This document shows, piece by piece, positions 1 to 10,462 of a DNA stretch of 64,000 bases. The DNA lies in assembly GCF_003369915.1 (NCBI RefSeq), contig NC_046677.1:22276913-22340912 (forward strand), in the 5' to 3' direction. Source of the stretch: Drosophila miranda (lineage: Eukaryota; Arthropoda; Insecta; Diptera; Drosophilidae). The translations under genes and the position numbers were made by a program. The notes beneath the pieces were generated by a model. It was not told the origin of the DNA, ran no database searches, and saw nothing but the letters and a program-made list of their open reading frames with translations. The stretch's first letter is position 1; each line of letters starts with the position of its first letter.

Positions 1-3000
1 TCACGGAACTGAGTACCAACGTCACTTTGTACATGGAGAAGATACCGCGCATACAGGTGCGATGGCAGGACAACCTGCCCGAAGGTGAGTTAATCCCTTC
101 ATCCGGATGATGTTCCAGTCCTGCAATTCCGCGCTGTCTTTTGCAGGCACTTCCTACAATGTCCTTGTCAGTGCCGTGAACAACACACGCTGTCCGGACG
201 CCCCGTGCAGCGAGTACGGCATCAAGGAGAAGCCATCGAGCTATGTCTACCTGCCGCTCAACCCCAATCTGAATGTGGAGTCGGTCGACTGCAACTACAT
301 GTTCGGCTGTCAGTATAAGGTCACCGTGGAGACCTCTAATGCCCTGGTCCGGAGATCCACTCGCATCTTTATTCCACGTGCGTCTGACACAGCAATTGAT
401 TTTAGTGAAAATTGATTTTAGTGAGGAGCTATGTAATTTTTGTTTTTTTATCCCGTAGAATGCGTGTCCGGAAAGTGCTCCTGTCAGCTGGTGCCAACGC
501 CACCCAAGGTCCTGATTGCTGCCAAAATGTTGACCAACGACACCATTAGCATCAGTTTTTCAATCCAGGCCAGTGAGCAGTTGCGTAAGGAGCAGGCCAG
601 TCACCTGCACGAGACGCTTCGTCTCTACAAAATGCAATTAAAGTGAGTAGCGGTGACTTGGCATGGCAACGGTTGTGTGTCCTTCGCCAGTTTATCAATT
701 GCACGCTTAACAGGAACTGTTATGTTAATTAGTTTTCGCCCTACTGGATAGGAGAGAGACTATTAATTAGATTATGTTGAGCTACTGAGCTTTCCCAGAC
801 GCGGGGGGTCCGTTCAAGACTTTGTCGGATAGAATATCTATTCTAAGAGGATATTCAAGAAGCGAGTGATAGGTCCGTGCTCTAATGAAAGCGAGACCAC
901 GACAGATCGATTGCCGAAGAAAGAAAAATGATGCAAATATATTAAGGTGGTCCACTCGCTCTCTTTCGGGTCGTATCAGCTTTACTGAGAGCGCTTTAAC
1001 GCCATGTTCGATGAGAGAGAGAAAAGAACACAGTTTGCTGTTGTGCTGAGAAGATAAGACCCGAATAGAGAGCGCGCTGCGGGAGTGAACCACCTTTATA
1101 TAACTGCATCATGTGCTATATGTAGATTACAATGTGGTTCAATTTCATTCAAAGCCAAAGCAGGCATCTTTAAAATGGGCAGTGTCTGGCTCTAAAATTA
1201 AATTCAAGAGCATACAAATAACTCTTTTTCTAAAGAAAAAGTTAAGAGACACTCGATATGGTAATTGTAAGAGGGCAACTAATTCTCGACTCTCAGCACG
1301 TCTACATGCTCGTCCTGTCCTGCCAGCACCAGCATCATCTGTTGTTAGTTCTAAAGTTCCTTCAATTTCCATGATTGCATGGCCACCCTGCAGCAGTTTG
1401 CTAATATGGCCAAGAAAGCTGAGTTTACTCATCCAAGAGCTTTGCAAGTAGTTTCAAGAGCTTAACTACTGCAAAGGATGTTACGATTCAAAGACTCGTG
1501 GAGAAGAGGATACTCGTACCCCAAATATGCATGCATTTTTTCGTTGCAGAATAAACGAAGAAATGAATCCTTCATTGCCCTGGGGAGGAGTACTAAAAAA
1601 TCTCCTGATTCGAGCCTATAATCTGAGCGAGCTAAACTTCAAGCCCACACCGAGGGGTTTCGAGGGTAACATGAGGCTGCCGCTTGGCACACAGCTGAAG
1701 GAAAAGGCCTCCCTAAATCTGCAGGCCGTCATCATGGATACGTCTGGCTGTGAGGGGCCTCGCAGTGTAACCAAGGTACCAGGTAGGAGCAGTCCACAGT
1801 ACCAAAATGCTAACATGAAACAAAACAACATTATTTGACTTTACAGTGCCAGCCAATCCCATAGTGCTCTCGGACGAGGATAATGTGGTAAGCAGACACA
1901 TGGGAGAGACGAGACTCGAAAAAGGAAATATTGTGATATGCGTTTGTCCATTGTTGTACTCGTAGAGCAACTCCATTATCATTATGAGCGCTATGCTTAT
2001 TGCTGTTATCCTGGCCGGCCTCTACCTGCTGATGGTGCGCCGCCGACGGGCCCGGACCAAGGCCAAGCTGCAGAAGGAGGAGATCTATATGAAAACCTTC
2101 GCTACCTCCGCTATCGAGTAAGTGATACGATTTTGAGTCCTGATCGATTCCCATGCTAAGTCCCATGCCTATTCCCTACTCCGTATCCATTCCAGAATGG
2201 AGGACAACATCAACTACGTGGACAAGTATGTGGAGGTGAGAGCTAGAACCATTCTCTCCCGTTTTGTTAAGCTTCTTACCGCTAACGTTCCATTCGGTTG
2301 TCCACTCCCATTCAGCAGTCGCAGGCCCAGGGTCTGGCCGACATATTCGAGGTGCCACACACGGCCATCCACATGGGACGCTTGCTGGGAGAGGGTGCAT
2401 TCGGACGCGTTCACGAGGCGACGGCCATCAACCTGCGTCGCATGCGGGGCACAACCATTGTGGCTGTGAAGCAGCTGAAACGTGAGTGTTTGCCGTCACT
2501 ATTTGCAGCATTAAGAGCCATGGGTTAAGCTCTCGTAAATCTCTTCTATATAGCGAATCCCACTGCCGACGAGGTGGCCGAATTTCTGGCCGAAATTGAA
2601 ATGCTCAAGGGTGTTGGCACACATCACAATGTGGTCTGCTTTCTGGGCTGCTCCACAATCAAGGCGCCCTACCTCATGATTATGGAGTATGTGGGACGGG
2701 GCAATTTGGTAACTATAGAAATCCATTTAATCAACTGCTCTCTCCTTAAATTGTACGAGTACTTCCAAAATGCTTCCTCAGCTGAGCTATTTGCGAACGG
2801 TGCGGCAGGAGGCAGGTAAACTGAAGCTCCGCAATGCCAATTACACCAGCTGCAAGCCCATCATGGCCAGAACGGTTAGTGGGGCCCCCTCCACCTCTGC
2901 AGGGGGTCTGCCCAAGTCTAACCAGAGCGTTAACTATATCGAATTGAAGGCATCCAGCCAAAGCATAGAGCTCCAATGCTCCGAGGACTCCTCCACTGGT

Positions 3001-3878
3001 CCTCCGAATAGTCTGGCACCGGCTCGAGGCCGGGAGATAATTCCCTCGTTCGCCGAAAGTAAGTTAAAGATATTAAGGCAATTTGTGGTCAAGGAGACAG
3101 GAGTTAGCTCATTGTTCTTTTGTGCATTTTAAGCCACCTATACCATTGTGGAGGACGAGGAGCCCTTTGAGTACATCCTCGACAACAGAGAGTTGCACAA
3201 CTTTGCCTTGCAGATAGCAAACGGCATGCGATTCCTCGAAGAGCAAGAGATTACGCATCGGTAAGAGTGGGCGGGGGAGCATAGAGGATTACGACTAAGC
3301 TAGGCTCGGGCTTAATTATTTTTAACTTTACAGAGACCTGGCTGCTCGCAATGTGCTAATTGACAATAACAAGACCTTGAAAATTTCCGATTTCGGCCTG
3401 TCCAGGCATGGCATCTACACAAACACAAAGACGCGAAAGGTGAGTCCGAGTTCCCCCAGAAGTTCAGTATTTTCCAGGAAACTCTCACACCATTATACGG
3501 ATTTGACTCTCCCCCTAGCTGCCCCTGCGCTGGCTCTCCATCGAGGCCATTCGGGACAATGTCTACTCGAGCAAGAGCGACGTCTGGGCGTACGGGGTGG
3601 TGCTGTGGGAGATTGGCACGCTGGGCGCCTCGCCGTATCCGACGACAAGCAACAGCGAGCTGATACCCTTCCTGCTGGCAGGAAACCGCCTGCAGCGGCC
3701 GGACATCTGCACACCGCAGGTGTACACCATCATGCTGCAGTGCTGGCTGGAGGAGCCCGAGGAGCGGCCCACATTCGATGCCCTGTACAGGGTGTTGAGC
3801 CCAAAGACCACGTATGTGGACATTAATAGTCTGAGTGATGATTACGTATTTCCGCCGATTAAAGAGAATAGGGATTAG
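1..3878 (+). CDS. CG3277: Receptor tyrosine kinase with split kinase domain, CG3277-like (5' end cut off)
   Basis: Thirteen exons can be joined in phase: 1-84, 147-377, 459-642, 1550-1782, 1847-1887, 1966-2117, 2196-2235, 2316-2481, 2554-2708, 2782-3058, 3134-3260, 3334-3439 and 3519-3878 (stop TAG). They give 717 visible residues; the amino terminus lies left of the window. The first four exons encode a Cys-containing extracellular part resembling fibronectin type III repeats. Exon 1966-2117 encodes one membrane helix followed by a basic stop (RRRRAR). The cytoplasmic part has the glycine loop GEGAFGRV, catalytic lysine in VAVK, HRDLAARN, DFG and the DVWAYGVVLWE region, so it should be an active tyrosine kinase of the plasma membrane. 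A Ser-rich insert of about 100 residues (exon 2782-3058) splits the kinase domain, as in Torso or PDGFR-type receptors. Ligand is unknown. The name rests on architecture and on neighbours typical of 23F. Confidence 0.85.
395..426 (+). repeat. 16-bp tandem duplication inside a short intron
   Basis: Two adjacent copies of attgattttagtgaaa (the second ends in gg) lie inside the 81-nt intron 378-458 of the receptor kinase gene. It looks like a recent local duplication. Confidence 0.7.
643..1549 (+). other. Large intron of the receptor kinase gene
   Basis: This 907-nt intron starts with GTGAGT and ends with TTGCAG; the gene's other introns are about 60-80 nt. It holds GAGA-rich stretches (about 1010-1080) but no convincing exon. 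The open frames across it have no splice partners. An intronic enhancer or an old repeat is possible but nothing decisive is seen. Confidence 0.6.
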
Positions 3879-4390
3879 AATAGTCTTTAAGTCCTTGCTA
3901 GTTAGTGTTAAGTCAGTTTTATCGTATACTCGTACATACCTCTTAAATTAATTGTGAATGTGAAACGCTTTTCTTATAAATGGTATTTTATAATAGTTAT
4001 AAACACCTCTGGCTTCTCTTCTTGTGCCAAAAAAGTGGCGAAAACAAATTCTAGGAATAAGAAAACTTCGCACGCAATTTTCCAACTGCCCCCGCATAGT
4101 TTTTAGCTCGAAGAACTTCTGTAAATAGTTAGATTAGCTAATTAATTAATTATTATAATTATATAATAATAAATAATATATATATAATTATAATTAATTA
4201 ATGTAATTTCGATGTGCTGTGAGTTTTCAAAAAAAGGAGATACATTTAGATACAACCCTAAAATCATTGTACAATTTAATCAATAGTCTTTCCTTTACTT
4301 TGTGTTCATGCATAGTTTCCAAAGTATTATTAAACAAAAAGAAAAAACACAAATGAATTTCTCTTACTTCGAATGTAAAATCACCTTTTC
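3879..4390. other. Convergent 3' region between receptor kinase and fidgetin genes
   Basis: This 512-bp AT-rich stretch holds the 3' ends of two genes that face each other. A run of TTAATTAATTA/ATATAAT sequence at about 4138-4200 has no coding character. ATTAAA on the minus strand (4275-4280) is a possible poly(A) signal for the fidgetin gene. No further gene is seen. Confidence 0.6.
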
Positions 4391-6453
4391 TCAGTGTCTG
4401 ATGCCATAGATTTCATTCCATTCGGCAAATCGTTGGCAATCCTCCGGCGAAACACTCTTGGAAATCACTTTCAGAGCCTTTTTAAAGTCCTCCATGGTTA
4501 CGGCAGGCAACTGCAAATTATAAAAGTTCAATCTGTAATAGTTGTTGCAAGCCCCTGACAGAAGTATTACCTGATGCGGCTGTATAACCTCCATCTGGGA
4601 GTTGGTAAGCGAACGCAGCGGAGCCATTGATGCATAACGACACAGGCTGTCTACATCCGCCCCTGAGTAGCCATCAGTGAGCTCCGCCAGCTCATTGATC
4701 TCGGGCAAACTAAGACTGTGCTTCACTTGGGCGAGTATCTTTTCGATGATTTGTTGACGTGCCTCCTTTGTGGGCAGTGGGACATACAAGCGGCGCACAA
4801 AGCGTCGACGCACTGCCTCATCGAGCTCCTGTGGCCGATTAGTGGCTCCTATAACCAGAATCTGATGCTCATCGTTGGTGGCAGCACCATCCAAATGTAT
4901 CAGGAACTCATTTTTCAGGCGCAACGTGCTCTCGTTCTCGTTGCCAGAACGCTTCGATAGAAGTGAGTCAACCTCATCGATAAAGATAATCTGGGAAGTG
5001 CAGTAAAGGTATTGGCATCGCCAAGAGGCTTTATCTTCCATTAACTTACGGATGGCTGATGGGCAACAGCCACAGCAAACAAAGTCTTCACCAGCTTCTC
5101 GGCCTCGCCCACCCACTTGGAAGTAAGGGTGGAGGGATTGATGCTGAAGAACTTTGCCTTGGCCTGAGAGGCAATACTTTTGGCTATCAATGTCTTGCCG
5201 GTCCCAGGCGGACCAAACAACAGAACACCTCGTGGGGGACAGCGCACGCCAGTGAACAAATCGGGACGCCGCAGCGGCAGAATAATGGCTTCCAGGAATG
5301 TTGATTTGGCAGATTCCAAGCCGGCAATATCTTCCCAGGCTACAATTTAATTGAATATATCAATATTTGTGTACATATAATAGTGCGCATACGAAATACA
5401 CTTACCCACATTCTTGAAGTTGTGCATGCTCTCCCCCATTATTTGCTCAACCATTTTAGCGTCAAGATGTGACAGCGAAGCCGGAATGTTGCCTGCACTG
5501 GAACTGCTGGGAGATTGGAATTAATACAAAACGTTTTGCAATGCGAAATGTGTTCTCACCCCTTGCTGCGGTTGTCATTTTGGCCCTGCCCTTGCCCTGT
5601 GGGCGGCACATAATTTGAATGAACCGTACGCCGTCCTCCGAGAGTCTTTTTCCTGTAATTCATGATATCGGATGGAGCGCTTACACCCTGTGGATTTTTT
5701 TTCTGCTTGGATTTCAACAGAAATGAAGGTTTGACAAATTTTTCGTTGATTAGCACGCACATACATAAGTACCTTTAAATCATCCAGCGATTGCTGTTCG
5801 CGGGCAGTACGAAAGCCAAACCAATTCGGATCGGACTCCTCAGCGGAAGCGGAAGCCGAAACGGTGCTGCAACTACGTGTATTGTTCAAATGCACCACTT
5901 TATTTGGATTAGTCGCTGTTTCCACAGATACCAGTCGTCCCGTTGCTGGGAAATGTGCGACTGAATTTCGCGACGCATTCTCACTAGTTCCACTAGGAGC
6001 TCGTAGTTTGTGCAAATCCCTCGAAGCCAATTCATTGTGCTGGCAACTTTCATAGGTGCCCCGGCAAGCAGGCTCAAATACGCTGGACGTGGGCATTCTA
6101 AACACCATTGAATTCCTGGAACCGCATCGCCGACTCCCCTTAATTATCTGCTGGCATCTCTCGACGCGCTGCTTAACGATTTCCTCAGAACTCCTGCCTG
6201 TTTCCAGTTTATCAAAATGCTCTTTGGTTACAGCATTATGGATCGCATCATTTAAGTGTCTGCAATTTGATAAAATGTTAATGCAAGGCCGTTTTTGTCT
6301 ACAATATATGAGAATCTACCGCGTGGCTTGGGCCAGCAATATTTTTTGTGTGCGCCAGGCATTTTGTTTGCTCCTGGCAGTGGGTTCTTCTGCCTGCCAA
6401 ATGGCTTCGTTCGCTGCATATATCTCGCCCCATTGTTCGGGTGCCTTGGCCAT
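4391..6453 (-). CDS. CG3326: Fidgetin / fidgetin-like AAA ATPase (microtubule-severing family)
   Basis: Seven coding exons on the minus strand, in gene order: 6453-6320, 6259-5773, 5702-5560, 5506-5406, 5339-5050, 4990-4571, 4510-4391 (stop TGA). All phases close and give 564 residues starting [10 protein letters not shown]. The C-terminal half is an AAA module of the meiotic/Vps4 clade: Walker A GPPGTGKT at about 331-338, Walker B IIFIDE at about 386-391, sensor ATNRP, and an arginine-finger stretch RRRF, followed by a C-terminal Vps4-like tail. The N-terminal half is low in recognisable domains. Fidgetin-family hexamers sever microtubules; vertebrate FIGNL1 also acts in homologous recombination. 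The catalytic residues are intact. The DRE just upstream suggests housekeeping, replication-linked expression. In D. melanogaster CG3326 is the fidgetin gene near 23F. Confidence 0.92.
5501..5509 (-). other. NAGNAG tandem splice acceptor in the fidgetin gene
   Basis: On the minus strand the acceptor reads CCCAGCAGTTCC. Splicing after the first AG puts the exon edge at 5506, after the second at 5503. Both keep frame (donor exon ends GG at 5560) and differ by one serine in the Ser-rich linker before the ATPase domain. Confidence 0.6.
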
Positions 6454-7280
6454 TGTATTTTTACAGTTTAAACAATTTTAAGACTACGGTAAGCAAAAAC
6501 TCCTGGCAAAAGTCAGCTGTTTATCGTGTCATAGCAGTCAGCTTTGGTATGGCTACGATCGTAGCTATCGTCATCGATAAGCCCATATCGATATAGTATC
6601 GAGTATATTGGCGGGTTTGACTGCTTGAAATTTGAAATTGAGTGTCTTTGTTTTAATATGATAGGCCTGAAGAGTTATATTAAAATGCATTTTAACTAAC
6701 ATATGGCAACTAGTTTTAGTTGAAAGGAAAATTGCACTCAGCTGATGTTCTTCAATCGTTTATACTTGCCTCTCAATTGCCTCTGCAATTGCTTTTAATT
6801 GACTCTGAAGAATTATTCGCATTTCAATTAACCAATATATTGTTTGATGTCGCTGTGAGCTACCCTAGCACAGATGCCGACATCCGGACATTCATCAGCA
6901 GCAGCAACAGAGGTAGCCAACCAGGGCAGACAGTAGACAGTCCTCACATCTTATCATCTTGTGGACTCACGTTGGGCAAATATATACCTGCATAGATATT
7001 GCTCATTTTAGCTGCCAACTCAACTATACATAAACAAGTGGGAAACACTACTCTGGTCTGGTCACGGTCCTCCGTTGGGTTCAATTGGATAACGCTGCGG
7101 GCGACTCTTTTCGGGGAGCCTCTTATCTGCTTCCACGGTAAGATAACAGCCATTGGCCCCGCAGCCATAAATACCCGCACAGCATCCATTCACCGATTCT
7201 CAGTGTGTAGCTTCAGTGCAGCGCGTTGCAGGAATATTTAGTGCGGAAAAATCAACTCTAATCGGAACAGGAGCCACATC
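6454..7280. promoter_or_regulatory. Divergent intergenic region: fidgetin promoter and transporter A upstream region
   Basis: The left part carries the DRE group. The right part is the upstream region and 5' leader of transporter A. It has a TATATA at about 6978 and WGATAR motifs at 7123-7128 (TTATCT) and 7141-7146 (AGATAA), which flank a short spacer. No coding exon is supported here. Confidence 0.5.
6586..6593. promoter_or_regulatory. DRE motif TATCGATA
   Basis: A perfect palindromic DNA replication-related element lies about 133 bp upstream of the fidgetin start codon, with two further ATCGAT/TATCG matches at about 6568-6602. DREs bind DREF and mark housekeeping core promoters in Drosophila, so it most likely belongs to the minus-strand fidgetin promoter. 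Confidence 0.65.
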
Positions 7281-9097
7281 ATGTGCCTACCCACGAAAGT
7301 CAGTGGCCGGGCCATTCAGAGCGTTGCCACAGCCATTGGTGAGTGCCCCCGAACACTACCCTGATGCACAATATCACCCACTTACCCCCAGTTCTCCTCC
7401 CCCTTACTTAGGCAACCTGCTCTGCTTTAACTTTGGGATTATGTTTGGCATAACACCGGCCCACATGGCCCTCTACGAGTCGGAGACTCGAACGCCGCTA
7501 AACGAGGTGACGGATCCAGCAGGCACCGCCTGGCTGACAGGATACCTCTTCCTCAGCGCTGCTATCGGAGCTCTGGTTTCAGGAGTGTTGGCCCTGCGCA
7601 TCGGACCCAAGTCGGTGCTGCTCTGGTCGGGCCTGCTGCAAATTGTGAGTCCAATTCATTGATGGGTTCATGAATTGCCTAATTACAGTAACGACTTTTA
7701 CGCTGACTTTCACCAGTTCGGATGGTTCTGCATTCACTTTGGCTTCGACATTGTGCACATTTACGCATCGCGGATGTTCACGGGTGTTGCCGCTGGAGCC
7801 GCCTTCGTCGTCCTGCCCATATTCATTAACGAGATATCCGAGACGCGCGAGAAGGCGGCACGACTCACCTTCACCATCGAACTGTGGCGCACCATGGGCA
7901 TCCTGCTGGGCTTTGTCCTGAGCTACTACGTGCCCTACGACCTGGTCAACATAGTCGGCTGTGCTGTGTCCTTTGTGTTCACCATGAGCTTTCCGTTTGT
8001 GCAGGAGAGTCCGCACTTCTATATGCGCAACGAGAACGTGGCCTGCCTGGAGAAGTCGCTCCGCTGGTACCGCGGCATCCGCGACATCGACGATCGGGAG
8101 AAGCCGGAATACCTCAGCGAACTCGCTGAGTTCAAGGCCGAGATGAAGAGCCTGGGCAAGAACATTGGCTCAGCGCCCATGTCCCAGAGCTACATTGTTC
8201 GTCTGATCTTTGTCAGCCTGCTGCTTACCGTCTGCGCCAAGCTCAGCGGCGTCTTTGTGGAGCTCAACTATGCCGCCGACTTCCTGGGACGCACTGGCTA
8301 CTCCACGGAGACGAACTACGTTATCCTGGCCACAGCCCAGTGCGTGGGCGCACTCCTGGCCCGTCTCGTCGGTCCTCGTCTGCCGCGCAAGGTCTGCTTT
8401 GACCCCTAAGACCTGTAGCGCAGCAATGCTCACGATTTGTTTTTGATTGGTTGATTTTTGCAGCTTCTGCTTTGCCTCTCCTCGCTAATGTCTGCTGCCG
8501 CGGTCATTGCGCTGGCCCTGTTCAAGCAGTTTGGCCAAGACTGGATGTTGGGTGCGTGTTGTGAGCGTTACCTGCCCATTATCCTGTTGGCCATCCAGCT
8601 ATTGTTTGTCAGCTTCGGCTTGTACCCACTGGCGGCGGTTGTCAGCAGTGAAGTGTTGCCCACAAAGGTAGGTCATGCCGTAAAGGCACGCACTCCTGAA
8701 AGCATTAACATCTCGTATCCTTCGCACAGCTTCATGATGTGCTCTACTCGCTGGCCTCTGCGTTCTCCTGGCTGCTGCTTTTCGGCATGATTGAGGTAAG
8801 TACAATTCTGGTAGCCGCAGCAACGTTGCCGCATGCATACGACTACAAATTAATTTTGGTCAATATTTCTTGCAGGCATTCAATGCGGTCAAGACCTCGG
8901 TTGCTCCTGGCCTGGTCCTGTACCTGTGGGTCTTTGCCGGTGCCTCCATATTTGTGGGCTTAATATCGTTGCCCCTGCTGCCGGAAACACGCAACCGACG
9001 GGCATCCGCCGTGCAACGTGAGCTCGGCTATGTGGACGATGGGGGAGTGGCCAAGGGCTCGGCTATAACCAATGGCCACATTGCCACACACATTTGA
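7281..9097 (+). CDS. MFS sugar transporter A (Tret1/SLC2-like), most divergent of the cluster
   Basis: Six exons: 7281-7338, 7412-7644, 7717-8391, 8464-8667, 8730-8795, 8876-9097 (stop TGA), giving 485 residues with about twelve membrane helices. It belongs to the fly trehalose/hexose facilitator family that moves sugars across gut and fat-body membranes. The start ATG gives the short leader and phase-1 first intron shared with the other four copies. Several family motifs are altered: the loop 2-3 GRR/GRK signature reads IGPKS, the PESP motif reads QESPHF, and the tail has LLPETRNRR instead of ETKGKS. It also has a long hydrophilic C terminus. The donor at 8392 (GTCTGC) is weak, but the join LPRK/LLLC aligns with its paralogues. 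Substrate may differ from the family norm; it could be one of CG3285, CG15406, CG15408, CG33281 or CG33282. Confidence 0.88.
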
Positions 9098-9135
9098 GGC
9101 ATGCACCTGCTAGCTCACATACCAACGATAGTATT

Positions 9136-9141
9136 AATAAA
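9136..9141 (+). terminator. Poly(A) signal AATAAA of transporter A
   Basis: AATAAA lies about 39 bp after the stop codon of transporter A and overlaps a second AATAAA directly after it. Confidence 0.5.
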
Positions 9142-9193
9142 ATAAATGTAGATTAATTTCGATTTAACGAAGGAAAGTAACATATGCAACGAA

Positions 9194-9388
9194 TTATCTT
9201 ATTGCATACCGACATGAAATACCTTCTAAATTTTTACTCATCCGCTCAGATATGATTCTGGTAAAGGGGGGGGGGCGGGAACCTCGTCTTATCTGTAATC
9301 CACTCTGTGGTACTCTTTCCCTTCTCCGAAGATCATATAAATCTTATCTCGCACTGGGTGGGTTCTGCCCAGAAATTACCCAAGATAA
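9194..9388 (+). promoter_or_regulatory. GATA-factor motif cluster between transporters A and B
   Basis: Four WGATAR matches lie within 195 bp: TTATCT at 9194, 9289 and 9344, and AGATAA at 9383. GATA factors such as GATAe and Serpent drive midgut digestive genes in Drosophila. The cluster sits about 1.1 kb upstream of transporter B, near a G-rich tract at about 9267. Confidence 0.45.
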
Positions 9389-10293
9389 AAGTCGCTGGAA
9401 TTGCTTTTTAATTAATGATTAGCCAAAAAAACGTCCAGAACGTTGTTATTATTACGAAATGTTGGGACACGCGTTGATATCTTTCAAACTGCTTCAAATC
9501 TACACTGAAAAAAGTTTCAAAGACAAATTGAAATTGAATCAGAAACAGTAGAGACAGAATATCTTTACGATTGGCCATCATATTTGGCTTTCCTTTTCTT
9601 TTGAGGCGCATGCTCTTAGCACGACTTGTGGCCCCCATATCATCCTCATGATCACACAACCAGCTCCTTTCAGCACGCATTTCGGCACGAGTACTTTCGC
9701 TTGGCGAACAAACAGAGACAAGACTCTAAGCTGGCCAAAGAGTAATCCAAATTTACGCCTTTAATGGAGAATAATTCGGACGGACGTCTGTTTGCGGCGG
9801 GTATCTGTATCTGGGGACAGTGGCAAATATTTGCGCCTTATTAGTATGTAATTTACAATCGCAATGCCTAATCTTTCTCTCTCTCTCCTGCTCGCTCTCT
9901 TTGTTGCCCCTCTGTATCACTCTCTCTCTCTCTCATTACAGCTGCTGTGTCGAACGGCTATCAAATCAGGGAAATGGGCAATAATTCAAAAGCACTGGGC
10001 ACTGCAATTATAATTGTAAATAATCCCTCTGGGGTTAGCAACAACAAATATGCATTCACACCCTGAGGCAGTAATATATTAGTTTTCGCTTAGTTGATTG
10101 TTCTGCCCGTTCTCTTACGAGTTCTCTATGAGCATAATGAGGTGCGGTGATAACGCCGTACCATATACGAGCAGTAGTTCCCGTAATCTACAGAGTTTGC
10201 GCTCCCTGTCGCGCATTCTCTTTAGAACTTGGCTCCCTCGCTGGCTCGCTGGCTCTCTGGCGGTTTCGTGTTCATTTACGATCTAATGCAATG

Positions 10294-10300
10294 TATAAAT
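10294..10300 (+). promoter_or_regulatory. TATA box (TATAAAT) of transporter B
   Basis: TATAAAT is followed at once by a GATA motif (TTATCT, 10302-10307). A start site about 30 bp downstream would give a leader of about 140 nt to the ATG at 10463. Confidence 0.5.
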
Positions 10301-10462
10301 ATTATCTTCCAGCCACTGGTTTCGCTTAGTTAAGCGTGAAAACTTAGTGGCAAACAACGCCCATCGAGCATTCGAGGATTCGCTGTCGTCGGGCAGTGCA
10401 TTTTAGATGAATATACATACTGTATACACTAGTTTAATCAGTGGAAAAATCACATTAACATC

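Larger units (their letters stand above)
9098..10462 (+). other. Intergenic region between transporters A and B
   Basis: Apart from the poly(A) signals, the GATA cluster and a TATA box near the right end, it holds a CT-rich microsatellite at about 9883-9937 and AT-rich filler. No open frame has splice signals or family resemblance. Confidence 0.5.

Noticed and set aside
1113-1451. Possible extra exon in the large receptor-kinase intron
   Set aside because: The flanking exons already join in phase across the intron, and the frame shows no extracellular-domain features.
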